A stretch of DNA of 64,000 bases from Bacillus licheniformis DSM 13 = ATCC 14580. GTDB taxonomy: Bacteria; Bacillota; Bacilli; Bacillales; Bacillaceae. The stretch is from contig NC_006270.3 of NCBI RefSeq assembly GCF_000011645.1, forward strand, positions 2,353,501-2,417,500. The letters run 5' to 3'. The position numbers and the translations under genes are program-made. The notes under the pieces are model-generated. The model did no database searches. It saw nothing but the letters and a program-made list of their open reading frames with translations, and was not told where the DNA came from. Below are positions 1 to 7,547 of this stretch, piece by piece. The stretch's first letter is position 1, and every line of letters starts with the position of its first letter.

Positions 1-162
1 AAGCAGGACAAACACGGGACGAATCCTCTTGCCTCCGGCCTGCAGCAAATGCAGGCTCGCTTCACTGAGCAATGGATAGTCGGAGTGCACGGTCTTTTCA
101 AGCTCTTTTTCTATTAATTCAATATCGTCATTCAAAAAAGAATAAAACGTTGTCAATTTCAT
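1..162 (-). CDS. hepT: Heptaprenyl diphosphate synthase component II, N-terminal part
   Basis: Only the first 54 residues are inside the window; the gene runs off the left edge. The peptide opens MKLTTFYSFLNDD and contains LLQAGGKRIRP, the conserved GGKRIRP segment of trans-isoprenyl diphosphate synthases that binds the IPP diphosphate. With HepS it forms the two-subunit enzyme that makes the C35 side chain of menaquinone-7. The start is ATG at 162, preceded by GGGTGA. It lies 29 bp after menG in the gerC cluster hepS-menG-hepT, read in that order on the minus strand. The identification rests on the N-terminus and the synteny. Confidence 0.9.
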   Translation of the reverse strand, partial: MKLTTFYSFLNDDIELIEKELEKTVHSDYPLLSEASLHLLQAGGKRIRPVFVLL

Positions 163-191
163 ATCGATTCACCCGAGTATTTCTGTAGTCA

Positions 192-890
192 TCATCGCTT
201 CCAGCCGACATGTGTTGCCGCTACGCCGCCTGTGAACGGATGATATTGAACATTTTTTAATCCAGCCTCTTCAAACAACGCGGCAAGCTCTTTCATACCA
301 GGAAATTCCCTGGCCGATTCCTGAAGCCATGAATACTCCTTGAAGCTTTTGGCAAAGAGCTTTCCAAACATAGGCATAATGAAGCGGAAGTACAGGAAGT
401 ATAGCTGTTTGAACCCGAACATTTCAGGCTGGGACGTCTCAAGGCATACAACCTGGCCGCCGGGTTTTACCACGCGCGCCATCTCTTTTAATACGGTTAA
501 ATAGTCGGGAACATTGCGAAGCCCGAAGCCGATGGTGACATAGTCGAATGTATTATCCGGGAAGGGCAGTTCCATCGCATTGCCGTGGATCAATTCGATC
601 TGGCTGTAGCTTTCCGTTTTTTGTTCGGCGATGCTCAGCATGTTTTTGCTGAAATCAAGGCCCTTGATTTCCCCTGTCTCTCCTGCCGCATCAGCGAGCG
701 CGATCGTCCAGTCTCCCGTCCCGCAGCAGACGTCAAGCGCTGTGGCTCCTTTTGGAACGTTCATGAGCTGCATCGTTTTGTCGCGCCATTTTTTATGCTG
801 TTTAAAGCTGATGACGGAGTTCATCTGGTCATAATTTTTATAAATCTTTTCAAACACGCCATGTACGCGCTGTTCTTTTGACTGCACCAT
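192..890 (-). CDS. menG: Demethylmenaquinone methyltransferase (MenG/UbiE)
   Basis: This 232-residue class I SAM-dependent methyltransferase catalyses the last step of menaquinone synthesis, C-methylation of demethylmenaquinone. The SAM motif ALDVCCGTGDW lies near residues 50-60. UbiE-family signatures include NSVISFKQHKKWRD early and the later GFGLRNVPDY and ARVVKPGGQVVCLE. Length equals the family norm. It is the middle gene of the gerC cluster, 2 bp after hepS and 29 bp before hepT, so all three are probably one transcript. The older B. subtilis names are menH and gerCB. Confidence 0.96.
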   Translation of the reverse strand: MVQSKEQRVHGVFEKIYKNYDQMNSVISFKQHKKWRDKTMQLMNVPKGATALDVCCGTGDWTIALADAAGETGEIKGLDFSKNMLSIAEQKTESYSQIELIHGNAMELPFPDNTFDYVTIGFGLRNVPDYLTVLKEMARVVKPGGQVVCLETSQPEMFGFKQLYFLYFRFIMPMFGKLFAKSFKEYSWLQESAREFPGMKELAALFEEAGLKNVQYHPFTGGVAATHVGWKR

Positions 891-892
891 GA

Positions 893-1678
893 TTACCCTT
901 CTTCCACTTTCTGATGATAAGTTCGTTTTTCAGGCCGAATTTCCTGCAGGCGTTTCAGAAGCCATTTTTGGACGGCGGGCTTTTTGGCAAGCGACTGGTT
1001 GATCGCAAGCTTGGCTTCTTTATAAGCCGCAGCAGCCAGCTGTCCGCATGAAGCCTGTCCTTCCGGAAACTCTTTCTGTATGATCGTCTCCAGCAGCCGG
1101 GAATCTGAAGCTTTTTCTTCGGCCGCAAACCTTTTAAAGACAAGAAAGTCATTGGCGGCTGTTTTCCAGTGAGGCAGGTAAAAGTGGTCGGCGAGATGGT
1201 GAAAAAGTGCAGCTTCCACTATGCTGACGCTTTTTTTCAGGCTGTCTGCATCTTTTGCGGAATGGTCGTAAAGCCTGATTTTGTGTTCGTTTATTTCTTT
1301 GATGGCCGCAGCGAGCGTCCGAATCATATAAATATCCTTCATACCCGATAACAGCGAGTAGTACATGCCGCTGAAGTAATCACCGGCCAATACGGTCAGC
1401 TGGCGGTTTTTATAATCGTCCTGTTTAATTGAAGCTGCGGTCGTGACTTCATCATGGGTATCAAGGGCTGTTTGAACAAGCATCGCCGTTAAGATGTAAC
1501 TTTCCTTGTCAGCTTCTTTTAAATCCGTTTCCTCAAACAGAGCGTAGAAAAGAAACAGCTTATCCTCATCAACTTTCGGCGCAGTCAGATGCTTCGCCAA
1601 ATATGGATGTGAAAGCTTTTGATTCAGCTTGATTTTCAAATAAGATAATTGTCCGTAGATGTCTTGCAAAGATATCAC
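893..1678 (-). CDS. hepS: Heptaprenyl diphosphate synthase component I
   Basis: This 261-residue protein is the non-catalytic subunit of heptaprenyl diphosphate synthase. It partners HepT and sets chain length for the menaquinone-7 tail. It lacks the DDxxD metal-binding motifs, as expected, but carries DTHDEVTTA and the AVLAGDYFSGMYYSLLSG-like region of the HepS family. It is slightly longer than the B. subtilis protein (about 251). It heads the gerC cluster, with an extended -10 promoter about 70 bp upstream. Confidence 0.93.
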   Translation of the reverse strand: MISLQDIYGQLSYLKIKLNQKLSHPYLAKHLTAPKVDEDKLFLFYALFEETDLKEADKESYILTAMLVQTALDTHDEVTTAASIKQDDYKNRQLTVLAGDYFSGMYYSLLSGMKDIYMIRTLAAAIKEINEHKIRLYDHSAKDADSLKKSVSIVEAALFHHLADHFYLPHWKTAANDFLVFKRFAAEEKASDSRLLETIIQKEFPEGQASCGQLAAAAYKEAKLAINQSLAKKPAVQKWLLKRLQEIRPEKRTYHQKVEEG

Positions 1679-1745
1679 CCTTGTCCCAAAATTCGCAGTT
1701 TTTCTTTTGATTGATTATGTATCTTTTTTGAGCGGAGAAAGTTTA

Positions 1746-1754
1746 ATTATACCA
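1746..1754 (-). promoter_or_regulatory. Extended -10 promoter before hepS
   Basis: On the minus strand the sequence reads TGGTATAAT, a perfect TATAAT with a TGN extension, 68 bp before the hepS start. No good -35 is seen 17-18 bp upstream, which is tolerable for an extended -10. It would let the gerC genes be transcribed apart from folE-mtrB. Confidence 0.5.
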
Positions 1755-1811
1755 TAATATGTTGAAAGATATTGTCTTATGCCACGCGGACGGGCATAAA
1801 AAGCCAGCCTG

Positions 1812-2048
1812 CTATTTTTTCGATTCGCTCTTCATCTCGCCGTTTGCCGTCTGAATAAGGGCCTCGCCCCGGACCTTGATCGCGGAGGTATGCTCGGTAA
1901 ACTGGCAGATCATCACTTCTCCTTTATCAAGCTTTTCTGAATGATGAAATCTCGTGTCCGTCCCCCTTGTCAGTCCGATCACATTGACGCCGTCTTCAAC
2001 GGCTTTGATAACGACAAAATCATTCGATTGATTATTGGTCATGTTCAT
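1812..2048 (-). CDS. mtrB: Tryptophan RNA-binding attenuation protein TRAP
   Basis: TRAP forms an 11-subunit ring that binds tryptophan and GAG/UAG repeats in trp leader RNA, causing termination or blocking translation. The 78-residue product contains the hallmark stretch DFVVIKAVEDGVNVIGL, then TRGTDTRFHHSEKLDKGE and the RNA-binding KVRGEALIQT. ATG 2048 sits 4 bp after AGAAGGTG. A second ATG two codons later is possible. It lies 21 bp after folE, the conserved mtrA-mtrB pair. Confidence 0.95.
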   Translation of the reverse strand: MNMTNNQSNDFVVIKAVEDGVNVIGLTRGTDTRFHHSEKLDKGEVMICQFTEHTSAIKVRGEALIQTANGEMKSESKK

Positions 2049-2069
2049 CGCACACCTTCTCATTTTTAA

Positions 2070-2639
2070 TCATGATGTTTTGATAAGCTCCAACACCTCA
2101 GAGCGAGCAGCCACATCCTGTCTAAACGTTCCCCTTACAGCTGAAGTGACAGTTTTTGAACCCGGCTTTTTCACGCCGCGCATCGTCATGCACATATGCT
2201 CGGCTTCAACAACCACCATTACACCGTGCGGAGTCAGCGTTTCAACAATGCTGTCGGCAATTGTTGACGTAATCCGCTCCTGAAGCTGCGGACGTTTTGC
2301 CACCGCTTCAACGGCTCTCGCCAACTTGCTGAGTCCTGTCACTTTTCCGCCTTTAGGGATATAGGCTACATGGGCTTTCCCGTAGAAAGGAACTAAATGG
2401 TGCTCACACATTGAATAAAAAGGAATATCTTTAACAAGAACAAGCTCTTCGTGATCCTCGCCGAAAATCGTTTTGAAATGCTCTTTCGGATCTTCGTTTA
2501 AACCCGCAAATACTTCAGCGTACATCTTTGCGACTCTTTTCGGTGTATCAAGAAGGCCCTCGCGGTTCGGATCTTCTCCGATCGCCTCCAATATTTGCCG
2601 GACGGCTTGTTCAATTTGGTCTTTGTTGATTTCTCTCAT
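2070..2639 (-). CDS. folE: GTP cyclohydrolase I
   Basis: This 189-residue enzyme converts GTP to dihydroneopterin triphosphate, the first step of folate synthesis. The zinc and active-site region FYSMCEHHLVPFYGKAHV, the downstream EHMCMTMRG (second Cys ligand) and KPGSKTVTSA are all intact. The start is ATG 2639 after CTGGAGGATATAAAACA. An upstream in-frame extension to 2687 would cover the promoter and is rejected. It is first in an operon with mtrB and is called mtrA in B. subtilis. Confidence 0.97.
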   Translation of the reverse strand: MREINKDQIEQAVRQILEAIGEDPNREGLLDTPKRVAKMYAEVFAGLNEDPKEHFKTIFGEDHEELVLVKDIPFYSMCEHHLVPFYGKAHVAYIPKGGKVTGLSKLARAVEAVAKRPQLQERITSTIADSIVETLTPHGVMVVVEAEHMCMTMRGVKKPGSKTVTSAVRGTFRQDVAARSEVLELIKTS

Positions 2640-2677
2640 TGTTTTATATCCTCCAGAAACGCATACATTTAATTCAG

Positions 2678-2707
2678 ATTCTAGCACACTTCAGCTTATA
2701 AAAGCAA
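2678..2707 (-). promoter_or_regulatory. Sigma-A promoter of folE-mtrB
   Basis: Minus strand: TTGCTT (2702-2707), an 18-bp spacer, then TAGAAT (2678-2683) with a TGC extended -10. It ends about 38 bp before the folE ATG and lies downstream of the hbs terminator. Confidence 0.55.
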
Positions 2708-2765
2708 AATGAAAGGTTTTTTGCCGGCAAAATGTTATCCGTCTAAAAAAGGCCTTTAAATTATG

Positions 2766-2790
2766 AAAAGCCCCTTTGAAAAGGGGCTTT
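2766..2790 (-). terminator. hbs terminator
   Basis: The arms AAAGCCCC and GGGGCTTT form a perfect stem with an 8-nt loop, followed on the minus strand by TTTTCATAATTT. It lies 56 bp after the hbs stop. Confidence 0.8.
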
Positions 2791-2845
2791 CCTGTGAAGA
2801 AACAACATGGTATGTATTACGCGCGAAAACGGCATATACATACAA

Positions 2846-3124
2846 TTATTTTCCTGCTACAGCGTCTTTAAGCGCTTTACCTGGTTTGAAAGCAGGTACT
2901 TTGCTTGCAGGGATTTCGATTTCTTCACCTGTTTGAGGATTGCGTCCTTTACGAGCTGAGCGCTCACGAACCTCAAAGTTACCAAAACCGATCAATTGAA
3001 TTTTTTCACCGTTTTTAAGTGCATCTAAAATTGTATCAAAAACAGAATCAACTGCTTTAGTAGCGTCTTTTTTAGATAGTTCGCTTGCTTCTGCAACCGC
3101 ATTGATTAGTTCTGTCTTGTTCAT
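2846..3124 (-). CDS. hbs: DNA-binding protein HU
   Basis: HBsu is the essential nucleoid-associated HU protein, 92 residues here as in B. subtilis. It starts MNKTELINAVAEASELSKKD and carries the HU signature GFGNFEVRERSARKGRNPQ in the DNA-clamping arm. ATG 3124 follows GGAGGAGGTGAAAGGC, one of the strongest ribosome-binding sites in the window, fitting an abundant protein. It is monocistronic, with its own terminator and at least two promoters upstream. Confidence 0.98.
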   Translation of the reverse strand: MNKTELINAVAEASELSKKDATKAVDSVFDTILDALKNGEKIQLIGFGNFEVRERSARKGRNPQTGEEIEIPASKVPAFKPGKALKDAVAGK

Positions 3125-3158
3125 GCCTTTCACCTCCTCCCAAAAGGTATCAATCAAT

Positions 3159-3186
3159 AGATTATCATCATTTCTTCACAGTTCAA
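3159..3186 (-). promoter_or_regulatory. Proximal hbs promoter
   Basis: Minus strand: TTGAAC (3181-3186), a 16-bp spacer, TAATCT (3159-3164) with a TGA extended -10. This would give a leader of only about 25-30 nt. Confidence 0.5.
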
Positions 3187-3310
3187 CCTGTTTCTATACC
3201 TGTTTGAACAGAAATTTCAAATAAATATAGAAAAGGCATTTCACGGCTTCCAGCGAAAATTTCACTTTGAGAGGAACGTTTGTCCAGTAAAGTGAAGATT
3301 TTCTGTTTGT

Positions 3311-3339
3311 AGATTAACACATCTGAATAGCCATATCAA
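3311..3339 (-). promoter_or_regulatory. Distal hbs promoter
   Basis: Minus strand: TTGATA (3334-3339), a 17-bp spacer, TAATCT (3311-3316) with a TGT extended -10, about 190 bp upstream of the start. Tandem promoters are known for hbs in B. subtilis. The rest of the 417-bp gap 3125-3541 shows only the spoIVA terminator. Confidence 0.55.
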
Positions 3340-3503
3340 GCATTTTAAAGCGATGATCCCTTATTCGTCAAGGTTTAAGCAGAATAAAACGAACAAATAT
3401 TCCTGTTTTTTCTTTTTTAATCATAATCTTTCCTATATTTCCAGCCGCAAGCCCTTGCCGTCCAACCCCCTTTCACCGCGCCCGTTCAGCCTGTTTTCAG
3501 GCA

Positions 3504-3536
3504 TAAAAAAAGACCTCCCGTATGATAAGAGGCCTT
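3504..3536 (-). terminator. spoIVA terminator
   Basis: The minus strand reads AGGCCTC, loop, GAGGTCT (one G-T pair), then seven T. It is 6 bp after the spoIVA stop. Confidence 0.8.
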
Positions 3537-3541
3537 CCCTT

Positions 3542-5020
3542 TTATAAGATGATCGCAATCAAGCCGCCTGAGCCTTCATTGATAATGCGCTCCAGCGTCT
3601 CCTTCAGCTTATATCTCGCATTTTCAGGCATGAGTGACAGCTTCGCCTGAATCCCTTCTCTGACGATCGAGCTCAAGCTTCTTCCGAATATGTCGGAATT
3701 CCAGATTGACAGCGGATCGTCCTCAAAGTCCTGCATTAAATAGCGGACAAGCTCTTCGCTCTGCTTCTCTGTTCCGATGATCGGCGCAAACTCGCTTTCC
3801 ACATCGACTTTGATCATATGAATCGACGGCGCCACCGCCTTCAGCCGGACTCCGAATCTTGAACCCTGCCTGATGATTTCCGGTTCATCCAGGCTCATAT
3901 CGGTTAATGCGGGAGCTGCGATTCCATAGCCGGTTTGTTTCACCATTTTCAATGCATCTGAGACTTGATCATATTCGGTCTTGGCATGGGCAAAATCCTG
4001 CATGAGCTGAAGGAGGTGATCTTTTCCTCTGATTTCAACGCCGACGACTTCCCTCAAAATTTCATCGTACAGGTAATCCGGCGCGTATAAATCGATTTCC
4101 GCGATCCCCTGGCCCATTTCAATTCCGGCGAGGCTTGCGCGCTCGATGAAATCAAATTCGCTGAAGTGTCCGACGACGCGGTCGACATCTCTCAGTCTTT
4201 TAATATCTTTGACGGTTTCTTTAACGGAATCTTGATAGTTTTCCCTGAGCCAATGATTCTCTTTTAATACCATCACCCAGCTTGGAAGATTGACGTTGAC
4301 TTCGAGCACAGGGAATTCGTAAAGCGCTTCTCTGAGAACGCTCAGAACGTCCGCTTCCCTCATGCTTTCAACGCTCATCGCCAGCACCGGAATGTCGTAC
4401 TTTTCCATCAATTCTTGCCTGAGCGCTTCTGTTTCCGGATGATACGGCCTTACGGAATTGATGACCATGATAAACGGTTTTCCAACCTCTTTCAACTCGT
4501 CGATCACCCGTTCTTCAGCCTCGACATAATCCTGTCTGGCGATTTCTCCAATCGTGCCGTCAGTCGTAATCACAACACCGATTGTGGAGTGCTCTTGGAT
4601 GACTTTTCTCGTGCCGATTTCGGCAGCTTCGTGAAACGGAATCGGCTCTTCATACCAAGGAGTATTGATCATTCTCGGCCCGTTTTCATCCTCGTATCCC
4701 TTTGCCCCGGGTACAGTATAGCCGACGCAGTCGACAAGCCTTATATTCACATCGAGTCCGTCACTGACATGAACTGACATTGCCTGATTCGGAACAAACT
4801 TCGGTTCAGTTGTCATAATGGTTTTGCCAGCGGCACTTTGGGGGAGCTCATCTTGTGCGCGCGCCCGGTCTGCTTCATTGTTGATATTCGGGAGCACCAC
4901 TAGCTCCATAAATTTTTTGATAAACGTAGATTTTCCTGTACGTACAGCTCCTACGACACCTAAGTATATATCGCCTCCTGTTCGTTCAGCGATATCCTTG
5001 AAAATATCGACCTTTTCCAA
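3542..5020 (-). CDS. spoIVA: Spore coat morphogenetic ATPase SpoIVA
   Basis: SpoIVA is made in the mother cell, polymerises on the forespore surface by ATP hydrolysis and forms the coat basement layer. The 492-residue product has the Walker A motif GAVRTGKST at residues 24-32 and a TRAFAC-type NTPase domain in the first 200 residues. It ends in the conserved hydrophobic tail GGLIAIIL. The likely start is TTG 5020, preceded by GGGAGGGGATCAC. An upstream ATG at 5053 would add 11 residues with no ribosome site. A sigma-E promoter and a terminator make it monocistronic. Confidence 0.98.
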   Translation of the reverse strand: MEKVDIFKDIAERTGGDIYLGVVGAVRTGKSTFIKKFMELVVLPNINNEADRARAQDELPQSAAGKTIMTTEPKFVPNQAMSVHVSDGLDVNIRLVDCVGYTVPGAKGYEDENGPRMINTPWYEEPIPFHEAAEIGTRKVIQEHSTIGVVITTDGTIGEIARQDYVEAEERVIDELKEVGKPFIMVINSVRPYHPETEALRQELMEKYDIPVLAMSVESMREADVLSVLREALYEFPVLEVNVNLPSWVMVLKENHWLRENYQDSVKETVKDIKRLRDVDRVVGHFSEFDFIERASLAGIEMGQGIAEIDLYAPDYLYDEILREVVGVEIRGKDHLLQLMQDFAHAKTEYDQVSDALKMVKQTGYGIAAPALTDMSLDEPEIIRQGSRFGVRLKAVAPSIHMIKVDVESEFAPIIGTEKQSEELVRYLMQDFEDDPLSIWNSDIFGRSLSSIVREGIQAKLSLMPENARYKLKETLERIINEGSGGLIAIIL

Positions 5021-5090
5021 GTGATCCCCTCCCGGACTTCCAATCCTTTTCAATTTTTTACTTCTTCATCAATCAAAAACAGGACACTAT

Positions 5091-5121
5091 AGTGTATGAC
5101 GTTGTCCTATTTCAATATGAC
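5091..5121 (-). promoter_or_regulatory. Sigma-E promoter of spoIVA
   Basis: Minus strand: GTCATATT (5114-5121), a 15-bp spacer, CATACACT (5091-5098). Both elements match the mother-cell sigma-E consensus well and lie 70 bp before the TTG start. Confidence 0.8.
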
Positions 5122-5150
5122 AGCTTAGGGAAATTTTTTCGGCATACATG

Positions 5151-5190
5151 AAAAAACCTTTCTCCTCATTGTATGCCGAGGAGAAAGGTT
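5151..5190 (-). terminator. yphF terminator
   Basis: A perfect 13-bp stem (5155-5167 with 5178-5190, AACCTTTCTCCTC and its complement), followed on the minus strand by TTTTTTCATG. Confidence 0.9.
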
Positions 5191-5221
5191 CATGACTGAT
5201 ACTTGCATTTTGACCGATATT

Positions 5222-5938
5222 CTATTCGAGAAAAACAGGTTCCTGTTTGTCATTCACTGTGTACTTTACCGAAAACGCCGGAACGAAAGGCGTCTCTTCC
5301 CACATCAAATCTTGGACTTCCTCGCCCGGCTTTACCGTTTTTTTCGACTTCTTCATCAGCTTGGCCAAATCCATCCGGTAATCCACTTTAATGTCGCCTT
5401 TTTCATCGACGAGAAGCGGCAGCGAGGTGCCCGAAAGCGGACTCGTGACAGAAGGCGCCTCTTTCAGTCCGAGCTTTTCATGGTCAAGCATGAATAAGTT
5501 CTTGGATACGACTTTTTTATACGGCGGATACTTGTGCTGATCTTTATACATTTCGACCCGAAGCTTTAACTCCCTGATCATTTCCGACATTTTTACATCA
5601 ATGAGCTTGACCGTCGGCTTTTTTTCCACATCGACAAGAACGTACAAGTACTCTCCGCCGTTTTCATAGGATGTGCCCGGCGGCTCAGCCATATACCGGG
5701 GGGACAGCCTGTTAAAATCGATAGGGTATTTTTGATAGATTGGCACGCCCATATCCCTTGTCTTAATCGGCAGAAGCCCTCCCGTCGCCTCCCTGAATTC
5801 ATCAACGGCCGCCTGCACTTCTTTGAGCTGGTGCTGATGCGGTGCGCTGTTTTTCGCCTTTCTTTCTTCAGGGTACAAACAACCGCTTAACATGATTGCG
5901 GTCAATAAAATAGCGAGCAGAACGTTTACGATTTTCAT
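5222..5938 (-). CDS. yphF: YphF-family lipoprotein of unknown function
   Basis: The 238-residue protein has a classic lipoprotein signal: a charged start, a hydrophobic stretch and the lipobox LSGC with the acylated cysteine at residue 20. The rest is charged and soluble, with a repeated KYPPYK/KYP-type motif and no enzyme signature I can name. It should be tethered to the outer face of the membrane. It follows yphE by 22 bp and the two share a promoter and a terminator. Function unknown; the name comes from synteny with B. subtilis gpsA-yphE-yphF. Confidence 0.8.
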   Translation of the reverse strand: MKIVNVLLAILLTAIMLSGCLYPEERKAKNSAPHQHQLKEVQAAVDEFREATGGLLPIKTRDMGVPIYQKYPIDFNRLSPRYMAEPPGTSYENGGEYLYVLVDVEKKPTVKLIDVKMSEMIRELKLRVEMYKDQHKYPPYKKVVSKNLFMLDHEKLGLKEAPSVTSPLSGTSLPLLVDEKGDIKVDYRMDLAKLMKKSKKTVKPGEEVQDLMWEETPFVPAFSVKYTVNDKQEPVFLE

Positions 5939-5960
5939 ATGAATCTTCCTTTTTTATGCA

Positions 5961-6164
5961 TTATTCGTTGACGGGGCCGCTGAAGACGACAAAAAAGACG
6001 ATCACGCCGGAGATGAGCATACATGTGTAGGCGACAAACGACGTGATAATTTTTAAAAAACGGTTTTTAAATTTATATCTGCTTATGTATATGGCAATCA
6101 CCGCTAAGAACATCAGGCCCATTGATCCCAAGGCAAACCACATTTTTAACAGACCGACATTCAC
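5961..6164 (-). CDS. yphE: Small two-pass membrane protein YphE (DUF2768)
   Basis: A 67-residue protein with two hydrophobic helices, about residues 8-27 and 38-60, separated by a basic loop (SRYKFKNRF). It starts at GTG 6164 with AGAAGGAGGG correctly spaced; the nearby ATG is out of frame and runs straight into TGA. It is probably cotranscribed with the lipoprotein gene yphF. Function unknown. Confidence 0.75.
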   Translation of the reverse strand: MNVGLLKMWFALGSMGLMFLAVIAIYISRYKFKNRFLKIITSFVAYTCMLISGVIVFFVVFSGPVNE

Positions 6165-6212
6165 ATTGAAGCCCTCCTTCTACCTTTTCTTGTGATGTAA
6201 GCGTTATATTTC

Positions 6213-6241
6213 ATTTTATATAAGAAAAACCAGAAGTTCAA
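6213..6241 (-). promoter_or_regulatory. Promoter of yphE-yphF
   Basis: Minus strand: TTGAAC (6236-6241), a 17-bp spacer, TAAAAT (6213-6218). It sits between the gpsA terminator and the yphE start. Confidence 0.6.
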
Positions 6242-6276
6242 CAGCTTTTCCAATATTTCGAAACGGAAAAAGCCGC

Positions 6277-6317
6277 AAAAAAAAGCCTGAAGCAAAGAGG
6301 GGGGCTTTGCTTCAGGC
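6277..6317 (-). terminator. gpsA terminator
   Basis: A perfect 13-bp stem GCCTGAAGCAAAG / CTTTGCTTCAGGC (6285-6297, 6305-6317) with eight T on the minus-strand 3' side. It is 175 bp after gpsA; a second imperfect hairpin near 6406-6468 lies between. Confidence 0.9.
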
Positions 6318-6491
6318 ATAATGATTGTGACTATATAACCCAATTTGTAAGATACAGCTCTTCCAGACTTCGATTCTATTTTATGCAAGTCTTCGGACAA
6401 ATGTATCCTCTCTTGCCTAAGTCTCCAAAATGTTTTGGTTTTTTTAAAACGAACTTAGAGGAGAGTATAAAAGCAGTTGATGATGGGGCGG

Positions 6492-7532
6492 TCATTTCAT
6501 TTGATTTTCGAATGTGTTCACAAGATCTTCCATCTCGTGTGTTTTGACTCTTGCCATCAATGATTCGACTGCCGTCTCAACTTTTTCGCCGTCAAACAAT
6601 ACTTTGTGCAGTGCTTCGGTGATCGGCATTTTTACATCAAATTTCTTTGAAAGCTGATAAGCGGCTTTTGTCGTGCGGACCCCCTCGACGACCATCCCCA
6701 TTTCTTCCAGAACTTCATCCAGCTTGAAGCCTTTACCCAGCATATTACCGGCTCGCCAATTTCGTGAATGGACGCTTGTGCAGGTGACGATCAAGTCCCC
6801 GATTCCAGTAAGACCCGAGAATGTCAGCGGATTTCCGCCCATTTTTGTGCCGAGCCGGGCGATTTCTGCCAAGCCCCTTGTAATCAGCGCGGCTTTCGCA
6901 TTATCTCCGTATCCCAAACCGTCTGTAATGCCCGCGGCAAGCGCAATGACGTTTTTCAGCGCGCCGCCGATCTCTACGCCGATCATATCCGGATTCGTAT
7001 ACACGCGGAAATTCTGGTTCATAAACATATCCTGGATCGCCTGGGCCGATTCAATGCTGCTGTCGGCAGATACCGTTACTGTCGTCGGATGCCTTAAACC
7101 GACTTCTTCCGCATGGCTCGGTCCGGACAGAACGACGATGTCCTCCCTTAATTCAGCCGGAATTTCTTCTTTCATCATTTCAGAAATTCGAAGCAGTGTG
7201 TCAGGCTCAATTCCTTTTGAAACATGTACAAAAATCGCCTTTTGGTTGATGAAGGAAACAGCCTGTGCCAAAACTTCGCGGATCGCTTTTGTCGGAACGG
7301 CGACAATGATCGTCTTGACATCAGCCACTGCAGCTTCAAGATCTGTTGTGGCACGCACGTTTTCAGAAAGTTTGACACCCGGCAGATAATCTTTGTTTTC
7401 ATGATGTTCATTGATTTGCTGAATCAGTTCTTCACGATGGCCCCATATGCACACATCGTACTGGTTGTCCGCCAAAACGAGCGCCAAGGCTGTTCCCCAG
7501 CTTCCGGCTCCCAAAATCGATACTTTTGTCAT
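6492..7532 (-). CDS. gpsA: NAD(P)-dependent glycerol-3-phosphate dehydrogenase
   Basis: GpsA reduces dihydroxyacetone phosphate to sn-glycerol 3-phosphate, the backbone for phospholipids and teichoic acids. The 346-residue protein has the nucleotide-binding GAGSWGTALA at residues 8-17 and VLSGPSHAEEVG. It also has the catalytic-domain motifs GGALKNVIALAAGI and KAALITRGLAEIARLG. Length matches B. subtilis (345). It lies 15 bp after der, as in B. subtilis, and the pair is likely cotranscribed. Confidence 0.97.
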   Translation of the reverse strand: MTKVSILGAGSWGTALALVLADNQYDVCIWGHREELIQQINEHHENKDYLPGVKLSENVRATTDLEAAVADVKTIIVAVPTKAIREVLAQAVSFINQKAIFVHVSKGIEPDTLLRISEMMKEEIPAELREDIVVLSGPSHAEEVGLRHPTTVTVSADSSIESAQAIQDMFMNQNFRVYTNPDMIGVEIGGALKNVIALAAGITDGLGYGDNAKAALITRGLAEIARLGTKMGGNPLTFSGLTGIGDLIVTCTSVHSRNWRAGNMLGKGFKLDEVLEEMGMVVEGVRTTKAAYQLSKKFDVKMPITEALHKVLFDGEKVETAVESLMARVKTHEMEDLVNTFENQMK

Positions 7533-7547
7533 TTTTACTACACCTCT

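Noticed and set aside
3353..3547. 64-codon plus-strand frame between hbs and spoIVA
   Set aside because: It covers the spoIVA terminator and has no ribosome site or recognisable sequence; the region is promoter and terminator DNA.
6161..6400. 79-codon minus-strand frame upstream of yphE
   Set aside because: It runs through the perfect gpsA terminator hairpin and the yphE promoter, has low-complexity translation and no ribosome site.
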